DNA from: Anas platyrhynchos
Lineage: Eukaryota > Chordata > Aves > Anseriformes > Anatidae
Assembly: GCF_047663525.1 (NCBI RefSeq)
Contig: NC_092591.1
Coordinates: forward strand, 34,877,001 to 34,941,000
Length of the DNA stretch: 64,000 nucleotides
Direction of reading: 5' to 3'
The position numbers were made by a program, and so were the translations under genes. Position 1 is the stretch's first letter. The number at the start of each line of letters is the position of its first letter. Shown here one piece after another: positions 13,688 through 27,193 of the stretch. The notes below the pieces were generated by a model. The model was not told where the DNA came from. It saw nothing but the letters and a program-made list of their open reading frames with translations, and searched no databases.

Positions 13688-16600
13688 CAGTTCTTACCAT
13701 TGGCTTAAGCTCTTTTTCCCATAATTACACTCAGGACATATACACCTACTTTTGGTTGGGCACCACCTGCCTACAAATCAGAATGACAGAAAGATTTGTA
13801 CATCCTTTTCTACAGAAGTAGTCAGATGTTTTGCTGACATAGAATTTCTTCCCCTAAGAGGGCTAGGCTTTTACTGCATTATTAAATATTAAAAACCCTA
13901 CAAGACTAACATTCAGGGGGGTAGGTGGGAAACAGGGCAGAAGTACATTTCTTTAATCCATTTGTCAGTCATTATCAGCTGTCAGGTCTGACCGGAGGAC
14001 AACTTGCCCTGGGAAAGTTGGTTGAGCTGAGACAGCTAGTGATGGGAAAAACAAGACGAGATTCAAGTCTCAGATGCATTCTCGGAAGTTTTATTTTAGT
14101 GTTGAGGGATGCAGTACTGAAATGTAAAAAGCATTTTTTCTTTCCTTCAGTTCAGTTACTTCGCTTAGTCACACTGCACAGAATTGTGGTCACCCCAAGA
14201 AAGTGAGGCTCTTGCCTAAGAACCATGGCATCCTCATAAAGACATCCAAACCTCTGGCCAGGAAAGACCTGAGGAAAATAAATCAGATGGGAAGAGGGGA
14301 GAAGGAAGATGCCAGATGTTCAAAATATCTAGTTTAGTCTTGCTTCTCTCCCAGTTCATGTAACTACTTTCTCATAACTGCTGGTAAATAAGCCCAGCAA
14401 GCTTAGTAGTTTCTGCTCTGCATCAATTCTCTGATATATATCTGCATTAATATAAAAATTAATGCAGGGAATTAGAAATGTAGTATTCTTTACAATACTG
14501 TTACGCTAACATACTCTGTAATGTAGAATAGTGAATATATATGAATTACATCCATCCATGTACATCATTTTATATTATATATATTACATGTGTCTTATGT
14601 GTACTACATCACATGCAACTAACTTATATGGAAATGCAGTGCTTCATAACTGTATCAATGAGCATTCATGTTTTTAACCATACCTGCCTACCTAAAATGG
14701 TAGCAAATTTGGCAATGTAACTATACATAGATGCAAATGAATGTGCCCTAATGGTTACTAAATGGATAACTGTTGGGGAGGGAAGTGAGTATCTGTAAAT
14801 TACTAAAATGGGGGTGGGAAGTATTTCATGTACTTAGCATTTATTGAAAATGGTGCCATCACTAATCATGTTTAAAGTGCATCAAGAAAGAAAAGAGTGA
14901 TGTGGGGAAGAAGACAGAACATTGCGGGAAATGGACAAGCCAAACATCTGTAATAACCTGAAAGCTGTTTATAGACATTAGTGTTATTTTCCAGGCTCAT
15001 CTTTGGAGTCTGTTTTGTAGGATGCTGTTGAGTACCAGGGCCAAGAGGTCACAAGACAGCTGTTCTGTGACAAGTGCTAAATTCCAGGCAGATTAATGTT
15101 TTTGCCCTTTATACACCATCTGAAAGTTCATTCTGACGTGCTGTGACTGCTCAAGTTTCACATTACAGTGGCACTAACAGAATCGCATTGGAAAGGTTTG
15201 TATCTCTTGCTCAAGGTTTGTAGTAGATATGTTTGGTGTAATTTGGAGCACAAGGTTTAATTTTTTTCGGAGCTTCTGCTGCTGAACACGATGCAAGCAG
15301 GGCAGTGAGAAAGCTGGACATGCTCACTCTGGGAAAATGTCTTCAGCAGGAGGGTTTGCTTGCAGAAGGAAGAGGGAACGGAAAGAGGAAGGGGAATGAG
15401 AGCCTCTACCCGGTGCCGGGCAGGGGCTGGTGGCAGTGGCTCAGCACCTTGGCCAGCTCCACACAGCACGGCAGGCAGCAGCCCAGCCCCGGCCCCACAT
15501 CCTTGGCCTGCAAAGGTGACAAGGCTGTGGCTCCTATACTGCTCTAAGACATCTAAGCAGCACACAGCAGCCTGGTTTTAAGAAAATAAAATGGCAGAAA
15601 AAAAATCACACATTAAACAATAGGTCTCAGAACTAATGCATCTCTAATTTGTCCCACTGCAATCAGTTCTTTATTCACAGGTGTTTTAATTAACAGCGTA
15701 AGAAAAATAGTTTAGAAGGAGTATAGTTGATCCTTAGATTGCGAAGTGGTACAGAACAAACTACATCAGTTTTTCAGTCCTGCAATCAAATGACGCAGGG
15801 TCTGCCCCAGTAAGAGAGGGCATCATATTCTGTGCTCCCTGCTGTACATGGAAACACCATCTAACATGATATATAGATCATCAGTCACTATTAATAAAAC
15901 ACATCTACTGCAGTGTTAAGGCTATGACAACTGTGGATGAGTAGGCAAATAAATATTAAGGGAGATCATAAAATCTCTCTGCTAGTGTTAGGATTGCTGC
16001 TGGAGTATTATTTCCAGTGCTGGTGTTCACATTTCAAGAAAATATGCAGAAAAAAATATATTAAAATATTGGAGAATATGTGTTGAGTGTCAAAAACATG
16101 AAGCACAATTCCTTTAGGTTATTAAATATAAATTTCTTTAGCCTAAGTAATTACAAGAAATCTGTATTCTAATATACAAAATCATAACAGTCAACAGTTG
16201 AACATTTAGGTCGCTTACAAAAATTAAAAAAAATCCAAGGTCTTTAACTTTAGTCAATAAGGATGTTGTACTACTAGAACGCTTCATGATGATTTCAAAT
16301 AATTTCTGAAATTCTTAAAATTAATTCTGAAAAGATGAAAAGAAGTAACTGAATGAATTTCTAAATCATATGCTCCTATTCAACCACTGATAACAAACAT
16401 GAGTTAGAGAAGTCCCAGAGAAGTTGGTGCTGTGAACAAAGTTGGCCTCAATAACTACAACAGTTCACTTGGTCTTAAAGCAGCCAGACTGAGATATGCA
16501 GTAAGTCTTTAATCTTTGAAAACTAAATACAGAAATATATTTCATTACGGATATGTATTATCTTATGTACATTTAGCATACTAAAACTCCGCCATAAGTC

Positions 16601-19600
16601 CAGAAACTTGTCAAAAAAAAAAAAAAAGGTATCACAGAATATTGCTTAAAAATAAGCTTATATATTATATGCATGTGGATCAAGAGACTCAGAAGTTGTA
16701 TCAATTTTTTACACATCAGAAAACCTACAGTACAAACTCAGATTATAGCTTAGCTAGCTGACAAACAAATGCAAAACTAGCCCCACGAACACAACTGCAA
16801 TTTCCCAAAAAACATTATAGCTTTTCACTTCATCCCCAGTTAAACAATGAAAAGCATTACATAACGGTATTGCATGTCTTCAGAAATACTGTCTGTATGT
16901 AAAAAAGATATTCAATACCTAGTCTCTAAGAATTAAAGCTTGGACTTTAAAAATAATTCCAGTTGTATTGCTGACATATTTTCTGCTATATTTGTATATT
17001 TTGAATGTCTAAACACTTACTCTATACAACTAAAAATCTCTACAATTAGAAGTTTTATTTCAGAATGATTGAGTGCGGGTTTAATTTTGTAGATATGAAA
17101 ACAGTAACACCTGACAACATAACAGCAAAAGTAGCTTCCTCTGACCCCAGGTCTTACCTCTTTCAGAGCAAGGAACATGAGAGCATATTACAATTTGTCA
17201 GCATCGAATATGAGCAGTATCTACCACAGGGCTACTTGTGTGGCAGGCCCTGGTCCTGATGCAGACCGTAAATCAATTCTGTCCAAACCTTCACTTTAGG
17301 AAAAACAAATGTTTCAGGAAGCTGTTACAACATGCCGATGCAGTTCCTCACAAGAGAATTGGTGTATTACCTACCAGCTCAACCAGCCAGCCAACGTACA
17401 GCTGCTCCCTGATGGAACTGTCCTGCAGAGGGAGGTCAAGAAAAAATTGACTCAAAGGTGAGTCCAGCGGTTGGAGCACAGTGTGCTTACAGAAGCACAG
17501 CCAAATGGCCAAGGCATCCCAGGCTCAAAACTAATGAAATACATAAGAACAATATGAACAACAAGGGCAAGTGTCCAGACAGAACATGGCATCCAGCCCA
17601 AACTTCCTTCTCCTAATCAACAGGGAAGAGAGTGGAGCATGACTTGAATGCTGTCTCTTAGGTAAAACATTCCTCCTTCTCTTGCCTTCTTCCTGGGTTA
17701 CGAAAGGCAGAAAGATGCACCAACCAAGTACCCAAGCTACTGTAACAGAGAGGATCTGCTTATGGCTACTTCTCTCAGCTAGACATTCAGAGTGAGGTTG
17801 CATGTAACAGCATGACCCAGTAAGAATTATATCAGCAAAATAGCAATATAAACAACCCCCTTCTTGAAATCATTCACTGTCAAGTCTCTAAGTTAAATCA
17901 ACACAGCTGATTTCAATGGGCACTAGAAAAGGCACAGCAGAGGACATCATCTTCCACTTTTAAACAGCAGCCAGCTGTTAGACTGGTTCAGCAATAACGT
18001 GCAATTTCATCCGCAGTAGCTAACACACAAAAACTATGTTTATGTGTATATACAGTTATAAATAAATTACAAACACCAGCCGATGATGGAGCTTCGTTCC
18101 TGTATACATCTGCTTTAATGCGGGAGGCTTAAACTTGCTCCTCAATTTCAGCATCAATTTCTAAGATCTTGCCTAGCCTAGTCAAGACAAAATATGACTA
18201 GGTTAGTTAGCACATACCTCCCACAAGACCAATAAATACTTTCTTCACACTGATCTGCCTTGGGATTCTTTCTTTACTTTTCTCCATCCAGATGGACTGT
18301 TCAACAGCGTTCCCAATGGAAATACTGTCTTACTCAACATTGTAGAAGTATCACTTCACCCAAATCGTCATGATCATCACAACAATCCTTACAGCAGATC
18401 AAATTTATACAGAAAAAGAATTCTGATCCAATATCTATTCTACTCCTTCAGCTCCCGGAGTACCACACATCGGTTTGTCCTAGGCCGACTCTTTGGGAAT
18501 TATACCTTGATTTTCTAGACCACTGGAAACAGAAAGTCAAAGTGTCACATACGAATGCTGAGCATTCAATGAAACTCAGTAAGTAGCACAGGCATTCCTC
18601 TTTTAATACAGCTTTAATCACTTGATAACACACATTCTGGATCTATTTAATGCAGAATGCTGACAAATGGGAAGACAGGAAAATAAACTATTTCAAGACA
18701 GTAGATAACTGGACATATTGTGTTTAAAACAAAATAACAATGCCAATGTTCTAAAAAGTCACCAGTTTGATGCTGAAAAGAAGCACACACTATTTATAGA
18801 TTCTCCCTCCCCCCCTTTTTTAAATAATCAACACTGAAGCTAAACAGACGTGCTTAATTTGCTCAGAAGCAGCACGGCTAGCCAAGAGCGGCATTTGAAG
18901 CATTACTGTAGCAGTAAACTTAACAGCTGCAACAAAACACATCCTGCTGTCCACCAAACAAAGCAATCCAATTCTTACTACATTTCTGAAGAACACTGTA
19001 TCAAATATCTGTCGCTAGAAATGTTGCAAAAAATTAATATACTGAGAGACTGCTGACAAAAGCAACAAACCTTATCTGAAAATTATTTGGGAAGCAACAG
19101 AGAGCAGAAAGCAAGCCCTCTTTCACAACCAGTAAGCGGCTGCTGACTGGAGACAGTTCCCAAGCACTGGGAAGAGGCAAAATCCATGAGGCAAAACCAA
19201 TTCCAGCTGTGGACCAGTCCACTGAAACAAGCCCATTAACACAGGACACAGTGATGGCGTGATGCCAGTTGCAAGAAAAGGGCTTCAAAAATGTGTTAAT
19301 GTTATCTCCGTTCACGCAGATTGGGAGGACATCCACTTCGACCACTGGTTTTGCCCCATTTCAGCTCCAGAGAGTAACTTCTCTCTGCACCAATTAATGA
19401 ATCCCTTAATGATGTCCAGAAATAAGCAAGTGGCCTCGTATTAAAAGGATTTCACATCTTTTACAAGCTCTTGAAGGGAGTTCAACATATTTTACTCGTT
19501 CTTTATATATGAGACGGTTTTGTACTGGAAAATCTGACTGCTGTCACCAAGACCATAAGCGAGCTTGGGGCACTTCACCCACAAGGAAGCAGCCGGCCTT

Positions 19601-22600
19601 CGCCTCTTCCAGCAACTCCAAAGCTTCCTCTGTAACCAGCCTCAAGGCTAACAAGAAATGCACGTACACACATTTCTCTGAGAGGAAGACTTACCGGATG
19701 GAATTCCTCATCAGTGCAAATAACCTAATTCTCGATAATTGATTAATCTCTTCAGAGACAAAGCAACAGCATGAAATAGCATTTGAGCAATGTTTTCCAT
19801 CACAGAACCATGGAATCAACCATGCAGTACAAGAAGCACAGAAAGACGCGCCTGAACATAAAGATGAACACATTTTTGAAGTCTTAACAACATATGGTTT
19901 TGTTAAAAATGCTAAGGACACAAGGACACCTTCAGTCTCCCACTCTGCCCTCCTTGTATGCCTTCCTCTCACATTCCATCCTTCCCTTCTTAAAACTCCT
20001 TAAGTTTTTAAATTAATGGAGAAAAATATTTGAAAAACAGTTTTGAAGAGTAAGTTCTTGGAAGTTACGACTTACAGGACTTCTAAAGAGTGGAGAAAAG
20101 ATATTCAACTAGATAAAGAGGTGAAGGGTCACAAGGTCAAATTTTATTGTTTGCATTTTCTGCTACTTAGATTTCAAAATCAGTGAAGTATAAGCTAATA
20201 GAGAGGAGAAAACATCCACCACCACCAACAACGAAAACAGACTATAAATTGAAACTGCCAAGAAAGGCATCTCAATTCCATAATCAGCTTAAAAAAAAGT
20301 ACCTGATTCCCATCAGAGTACACTACTTAGCAGCTAGCACTGAAGGAAAAAAAAAAAATGAAAGAAAGAAAAAAGACTACAATTCTAAAATTTTAATAAA
20401 TATAATAAAGTTGTAAAGATTAAATAAAAGATTGGATGATATTTTCAAAAAAGTAATTCTGAAGGAACACACAAGATATGGTTATTACCAGCCACACTAT
20501 TCTACTAGTTAGTGTTTCCCAACGAAGGCAGGGAAGTTAACTTTTATTCCATCACTATCTGACATGGAATACAGGACAAGCATTAAAGCGCTCTGTTAGT
20601 GTATGAAAAGCAGAAAATTAAAGTGCCCCACTTATTTGTACTCTACTGCCTGAAATAATTTCCTCTTCTTCAAGTTAAATATATTAATTCCCATTTAAGT
20701 AGACCAAACACGAGCCTATTAAAGGAAAACAAATAAAAGATTAAGCATTTGAACAAGTTTCTTTCATCGCTGACAAGAAATCAAGTTGATGCTAAGTAAT
20801 TTTTAAACAAAACCTGATGTGCAGTTCTTGGATTCCTTACGGTACAGCTTGCATTTAGACAATTTGGCTCATTTTAATTCTTGCACATCTCTACTTGAAC
20901 AATTAGCCTGTCAGATGGACCTTCTAGATGCACGGCGAAATAATTGATCCTTGAGATCAATCAAACAAAGCTCAGGTTTCTCCTCCATGGGAAGAGAGTG
21001 CTTTAAGAGTTAGGCAGGGGGAGGAAGCACAGAGGCTGGTCCATGTCAGACGCATCCCTGTGAGACCACTGAGGATCCTGCTATCTTACGTTGAAGAGGC
21101 AGCTGCTCTCCTCCCCTCTAGCCAAACACAAAGGCTTTGTGTGGTGGTTTAACACAGCAGGAGAAAGACACAACACAAAACACAGAAAAATACAGTTAAC
21201 TATACATCTCCTGTTGCTGAGTATCACTTCATTCCCACTAATTAAACAAGGCTTAGCTAAAACAGAAAGCATGGTAGTGTATCAATATACCACAGAGCAC
21301 AAATTCACATGCTAAGTAAGTGTTTAACAGTATATACACATATATAAAGAACTGGTAGAAGCCGGTAATTTAGAAATCAGTTTCAAACAGTGAAAGCTTC
21401 ACTCACCTCTCTCTTTTATCACACTCAGAAACCTTACTTGATTTAATCACTCACTGGAAAAACCTTGCTGGAATTTGTGATGTTAGAGGTAAGACAAACT
21501 GCAACATGCAGAAATAATACTACGACTATACTAAACATAACAAACATCTTGCTACCTCATCCTCTCAATTTGCTCTTCTCAGTCTAGCCCCTAAAATGAC
21601 AAGTGTTAAAAGATGCTGGATTTCAAGAGCACAGTGATGTTTCAGTGTACTGACGTGATACTGTCAGAGGTAACTGATTCCATCTTTGCTTTTTTTAGAA
21701 CTGCCTTAATGCATTGTTTCCAAAGTAACTTTTCACCAATGAATACATGCATGCTGCAGTCAGACCTTCTTATATTTGTATTTGTTTGGCTTGTAAAAAG
21801 ATACAAACATACTTCTTGTTTATAAAGTTAATAAAGTTCCAATACTTTTTTATGTGTGATTTACATTGTAAGACAAAGGAATCATCGGTGGGAGAGCTTT
21901 CTTTGCAAATTAGCACAGAATAACACCGTTAGGCACACTTGTTCCAAGAGTTCATGTTGTAAGGGCCACCCTCAAAAAACCCAGAATGAATGGAGTAGCA
22001 AAGTAAGCTCCAACCTTTGGTTTTCTCAGAAGCAGCAGCTAAAAGGCAGCTAACAATCTATACAAGCATAGCGTGCGTTGAGGAGAGGCAGGGCATTAAC
22101 TATGCAGAACAAATAAAATTCGAGCTGCTTTTTCCACAACCACACTGTGGAAACCGATCGGCCACTTCAAGGCTGTGGCGATTTCACCCAACCCAGAGCA
22201 CGCCCAGTTTCAGGGCGCTCAGCCTCCCCACCGATGCCCCTTCCTAGTTGTGAAGGATTCGTCTCCGATTCAACTGGTTCTGCACGCGCAGCCGAGGACG
22301 GCCACCGCGAGCCATTTCATAACCCGGCTCCTCCGGCCCCTGTGACGGGAATTACCAACCCCTGCCGGGATGCGGAGGGCCGGGGCTTTTGCTGCGCCCC
22401 CAGCGGGGCCGCACACCCGCGTCCCCGACACCCGCGGCTCCCCCCTGCCCGCACCCAGCCCCGCCGCGGCTCCCCGGGGGCTCCCCGGCCCCTCTCCAAC
22501 CTTTGTCCTCCCGCCGCCGAGGAGCGCAAGGACGCGGGGGCAGCCGCGGTGTCGCCGTGCGGCTGGAAGCGCAGCCCGGCCGCTTCCCCCCCCCCCCGGG

Positions 22601-22670
22601 GCCGAGGACCCCCCCCCCGCGGCCTAGCCGGGCGCAGCCGGCCTCGCCTAGCGATGCCGCCGGCGGCCTG

Positions 22671-22718
22671 ACAGACGGACAGGCGGCCGGGCGGGCGGAC
22701 AGACGGACAGGCGGCCGG
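22671..22718. repeat. 20-bp direct repeat in the CpG island
   Basis: ACAGACGGACAGGCGGCCGG occurs exactly at 22671-22690 and 22699-22718, a period of 28. It lies in TTBK2 intron 1 just past the exon 1 donor. Confidence 0.85.
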
Positions 22719-22793
22719 CCCTGCCCGCGCGCGGCCGTTGGGCGCGTGCCGGGGCTCGGCGCTGAGGGGAGACGAGGGGGGGATAAGGGGGAA

Positions 22794-22808
22794 GGGGGGG
22801 GGGGGGGG
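22794..22808 (+). repeat. G15 homopolymer
   Basis: Fifteen consecutive G on the plus strand (C on the TTBK2 sense strand) lie about 30 bases past the exon 1 donor, next to further G runs. The tract could form a G-quadruplex and is a likely place for sequencing error. Confidence 0.85.
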
Positions 22809-22842
22809 ACTGTGAAGCGCCGCAACCCGCCCGCAGCCTCAC

Positions 22843-23200
22843 CTGGAACGGCGCCGAGGCCAGGCGGTGCTGGCGGTGCCGGCGGCTCCCTGAGGAGCCC
22901 GGCGGCCCCCGGGGAAGGGCTGCGAGGCGCCGGGGGTGGGGGGACGGCGGCGCTACAGCGGCCCCCGGGCCAGCCTCCGCCCCATGGCGTGCGGCGCGGT
23001 CTCTATGGCGACTGCGGGGCCGGGACGGAGCCGGCCCGCCCGCCCGCGGGGAGGGCCGAGGGCTCGGCGCCGAGCCGGGGGCGCTCAGGGGGCTGCGGAG
23101 CGGCCCGCGGCCCCCCCCCGCGTTAACCCCCTCGCCGCCGCCATCCCCGCGGCGCCGCCGCTCGCAGCCCGCCCGCTCCGCCGCCTCCGCCGCCCTTCCT
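22843..23200 (-). other. TTBK2: TTBK2 exon 1, 5' UTR (upper boundary inferred)
   Basis: On the minus strand the sequence GTTCCAG is followed by a consensus donor GTGAGG at 22842-22837, inside the CpG island. This fits the non-coding first exon of TTBK2, whose coding starts in exon 2. The lower boundary is seen in the sequence. The upper boundary is only a guess from the CCAAT and GC boxes. No conserved protein start is visible in it. Confidence 0.55.
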
Positions 23201-24042
23201 CGGCCGCCGCGCCACCGAGCCCGCTGCCCGCCGGGGCCCGCCCCCTTCCAGCCTCCCGCGGCGCCGATTGGGCGGCGGCGGAGATCCCCGCGGGGGGATT
23301 GGCTGGCGGCGGGGTCAATCACGGGGAGGGAGGAGGACGGGCTTGAGGCGGCGGCGGCGGGGCCGGGGTTGGTTGAGCGGCGCGGAGCCCCGCCGCAGCC
23401 GCCCCCGCGCGGTGCTGAGGGGACGGCGGGGCCCGGCCGGGCCGCGGGGCTGCAGCTGGAGCCGCCTCCTCGCCGGCCCCGCTGCCCGGAGCTTGGGGCT
23501 CTGAGGAGAAGGGCTCTGTGCTTCGGGGGGCTGCGGCCAGGTGCTCGGCCCCCGATACGTGCGCGCCGCCACGTACCGGCTGCAGGGGGCCCGGCCGGCA
23601 GGGCAGCTGCGTTAGGAGGAGCGGGATGCGGGTGCCTGCAGCTCGGCACAAAGCAGGGACCCGGCCCTGGGGCTGCCGAGCCAGCCCTGACTGCTGGCAC
23701 TTGCTCAGGGGCAGCTCCACCAAGGGGCTTCTTCCGTCAGAGAGAGCTAACGTTTCTCCGGCTTGGAAAAAGAAGAAACTGCATTTCTTAAAATTCGTGC
23801 TACTTTTCTGAAGACAACATCTGCAAGTGTATCACGTCAGGTATCATGGCCACAACTGATGCCTTTCTTAGTCCCCAGGTGTTTGCATGTAACACTCTGG
23901 ATCTAAACTTTCAAGGAAAAAAGTTTCCAGCTCTTTTGGATACTAAGTTAATGCTTAATATGTATAGTCTTTCTATTTACTGCTGAAATCAGTAACATCA
24001 GGAGGTATTAATGTTACCATCCATTCCCCAGCAGCTGAACTA

Positions 24043-24090
24043 ATGTTCAGCTACTTAAATGTCTTCATGTTCAACTACTTAAATGTCATC
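24043..24090. repeat. 24-bp tandem duplication
   Basis: ATGTTCAGCTACTTAAATGT (24043 onward) is repeated with one mismatch from 24067 (ATGTTCAACTACTTAAATGT). The unit is 24 bases. Confidence 0.8.
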
Positions 24091-25254
24091 TTCCTCTTTT
24101 TTTTTTCCCCCTAACAATTAAAGTAAGAAAAATTTTAATAAGAAAGCTAAAACCATGAAGGAGTGTTCATCTTATGAATGGAAATGAAGGAACCCTGGTC
24201 TTACATACTCAGGAATGGGGTCAGGAGGGTTGCTTTTATTTTCTTCAGTAGCATAACTTTTCCCCAGTTGCAAAATGGAGTTTTGCCTACCTTTGACAGA
24301 CATTTACAAGTTCTCTGATGAAAAATATTCTACTGGACCTAAATACTCTTCCAAACCTGTCTCTTAAAGTGACTGCAAAGGTGAACCTCTGTCAAGGATA
24401 GATCTGTTCTTTATACCCACTCCTCTTACGTGCTAAACAAATAATTTTTTTCACGTTCCCTCCTGACAGCACTGCCTTTCCTAAATTCCAGTGGAAGGTA
24501 GATGACTTCCCTAACCACTTCTTGTTTTAAATAATGCCAGCAAAACCTCCTTTGTGCTAGGTGTAACTGGGAGCTCATAAATATGAATCCACCTCTTCCT
24601 TATTGCTCCCCAAATAATGATGTGTTGCCTGAGGTGTACAATTCTTCAGGAAAATTTTCTGATTTGATTAAAGAGAATGGAAAGGCCTTAACAAGCTTGT
24701 TTATCTGGTTTGTCTGTTTACCTATTTATCATTGTTAAACCAAAGGGCATAGTTTTTCAGTTTGTAACTCTGCATGTTAATTCACTGTCTAATATAACCA
24801 CACTGTCATGCCCAGCATCATGCAAATCACATCATTAGCACACATCTTCTTAGTGTACTGTTAGTCAGCATGCATGCTGCAAGCTTTAGAAGACCAAATT
24901 CTCTTTCCCTTCGTCATCAGCGAGCTTTCAAGTTCTAGCAATCTGTTATGTCACTCGTTTTCAAATTACCAAGGAATCTTCATAAGTAGACAAAACTTGC
25001 ATGGTTCAAATAAAAGTCAAGCAGGGAAAAAATAAACTAAAACTGAGCCTTCTCAAAAGGAAAATCTGTTTCCACTTAAGCGCAGGAGGTCTTTACAGAA
25101 AGGATCTAATCTTCTTGAATTCACTGCTCCAGAAATATACCAAGAGGTTCTTCAAGGCTTTCTGTTCTACTATTTTTGGTACAAAGATGATGGTAAATAT
25201 AACAGATAACAGCATTTCCTCTCTCAGCGCAAACTTGCAGAATTATCTTCACCA

Positions 25255-25275
25255 CAATAAATAAATAAATAAAAT
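25255..25275. repeat. (AAAT)n microsatellite
   Basis: About five units of a four-base A/T repeat in the TTBK2-PRPH2L intergenic interval. Confidence 0.8.
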
Positions 25276-26593
25276 CTTTATGTAACTATGGAATTAAGCT
25301 ACTCTAGACTTTTTTACTGTAGTGCAATATGTTAAGCTTAGATGCATAGGGTTGACTGGATCTAGAAAAAGCTACCCTGAGCCAAAAACTGTCCTACACC
25401 TTCTCTTCAGATTGTACTGTGATTTTTTGTATGGGAGTTTGTCATGCAGCCTTTGAATCGGTATATCAAATGTATGTGAGGTAAGAGCCACCTCTGTATC
25501 TGCATGGAATGGTAATGAGCGTTCTAGATCTTCATATACAAGAAAGCTCTTAAAAACATAACAAAGATAAACATTTAACTGTGATGTAGCTGCAAATTCA
25601 TCTAGTCATCTTTCTTTACTAGTTCTTCTGTAGAAAGAAAAGGGGAAAGAAGAGGAGCTTCAATCTGTTGCAGATCTCAGTCTACTTCTGCTATGGATAT
25701 TCTCTGGAGGGCAAGTTCTCACATGTACATTTTACCTGTCTCTGCCTGTTAACAGTATACTTATATATTTCTTTTAAAAACTGTTACATCGCTTTCATTA
25801 TTCCTGAGAAACACTTACACTGAAATTAAGCTAACATTTTTATCATTTTATATTTGTTCTGAAAATATCACTTTTATAGATTCAATGATTAAAATCACAG
25901 GAAGGAGAAGATCATGATTTGCATCAGCAAAGTTTCAGATACTTCTCGGAGAAGAATTTCACCCTGGAATGCAAAAGAACAAGTACTAGAAACAACTGTC
26001 TGCTAGTTCAACTTTTCTGAAGCCCAGAGGATTAGATCAGCAGACAGTCTGTTGTTTCCAAAACAGAGGGGAAATAAAGTTATATAGCAAAGTTTTCCTA
26101 GTTAACTGTTGTAAAACACCACGAATGGGCATCACTGGATTTGTTTTGAAGATTTTTAAGTATCTCAGGTGGTCAAAAGAGCAAAGTAAAAAGCACGCTG
26201 TCTTGTCATAGTTCAATCCTAAATGTCTAACTTGGCTATAGATTGCAAGGAGACAAAAGCAAAGTGCTGCAGTCCAGAACTCTGTAGCTGGAAAGTAAGA
26301 TGATTATTGCCATAAATTATTCCAAATTCCAAAGGCATACCGAACAAAACTTTATGGAAAGCTATGACCAAATAAACAAACAAAAAAGAGATAAAAAGTT
26401 ACTTGTGCTGGTAAGAAAACTGAGCTCCTACTGTGTTTCATAGATCATGATTTCTAGACACAGACTGTCAATAAAGCATTTAGTCGCCACTGAAGGGACA
26501 GAAGGATCTTGGATCTTTTTCAGAAGAGCTCTAAGAGCAGTGTCCAGTCATTGTTTTTTGTCTATTCGACAGCTTCAGAAACTTTTTGGAGTC

Positions 26594-26615
26594 TTTTTTT
26601 TTTTTTTTTTTTTTT
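26594..26615. repeat. T22 homopolymer
   Basis: Twenty-two consecutive T. It is a low-complexity tract with no associated element recognised. Confidence 0.85.
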
Positions 26616-27193
26616 GTAATGGTCTCTTTTCTATACCTTTCTAAAAGAATATCAGAAAAGAAAGTCAAGATGTCCTGATTAATGTTGTTTAGTTCAAATG
26701 TTGTCTAGAGAGTGAGAAATGACATCAACATCAGTCATATAATAAAATGAGAACAGGGAGACTTCCTGATTAGAATGGGAGATCCAGAATTGAGGACAAA
26801 TGTGAAAACTCTATGTCTTAATATTCTGCTAGGAGAAGAAGGGTTAATTGGCAGTGGTGCAGTGCACCAAAAGTACCGATGCTATGAGTTATGGAATAGG
26901 AAAAGGAAATTTTACCTCATTATGTAAAGGGAATTTTGTTTTGAGCCCTCATAATATGTACATAATTCCATTTTGCAAAAAGCTTCCTGATGACTGGCTT
27001 GTGATGTTACAGTACCTAGTGAATAAGGCATGAAGGTGCGTGGTCTTATTATGAATAAGGCTGTAAATATTGATTCTGGTCTTCAGAAAATAGTTACAGA
27101 CAAGATGGTTACCAACCTACAATACAGGTCCACTCCCCAGCTTTTCTATGGCTAAACTAAGGCTATTTCAATGCCTTAGTTTTCCATTTGTAA

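Larger units (their letters stand above)
2775..22842 (-). other. TTBK2: TTBK2 intron 1 (about 20 kb)
   Basis: This intron lies between the non-coding CpG-island exon (donor at 22842-22837, GTGAGG) and the first coding exon (acceptor ending at 2775). No exon of another gene was recognised on either strand; the open frames in it are short and match nothing I know. It carries CR1 remnants near 6.3 kb and 10.3-10.6 kb, a fold-back near 4.2 kb, several A-rich tracts and microsatellites, and a few short tandem duplications, listed separately. A GC-richer patch at about 15,390-15,550 has no recognisable content. A 20-kb first intron with regulatory potential is usual for such a gene. Confidence 0.75.
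22150..23720. promoter_or_regulatory. TTBK2: CpG island, TTBK2 promoter
   Basis: This is the only long GC-rich, CpG-dense segment of an otherwise AT-rich window. It contains the inferred TTBK2 first exon. Two inverted CCAAT boxes (ATTGG on plus at 23267-23271 and 23298-23302) and a GC box (CCCGCCCC, 23238-23245) are spaced like a core promoter for minus-strand transcription, with initiation expected at about 23.15-23.2 kb. No TATA box is needed for such a promoter. The long open frames on both strands here are a by-product of high GC (few stop codons), not genes. CpG-island promoters often fire in both directions, so a plus-strand non-coding transcript is possible. Confidence 0.85.

Noticed and set aside
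22147..23811. Many long open frames on both strands (up to 350 codons) in the GC-rich segment
   Set aside because: They overlap in all frames, are rich in Ala, Pro, Arg and Gly, and reflect the shortage of stop codons in a CpG island. None matches a protein, and TTBK2 coding begins 20 kb away.
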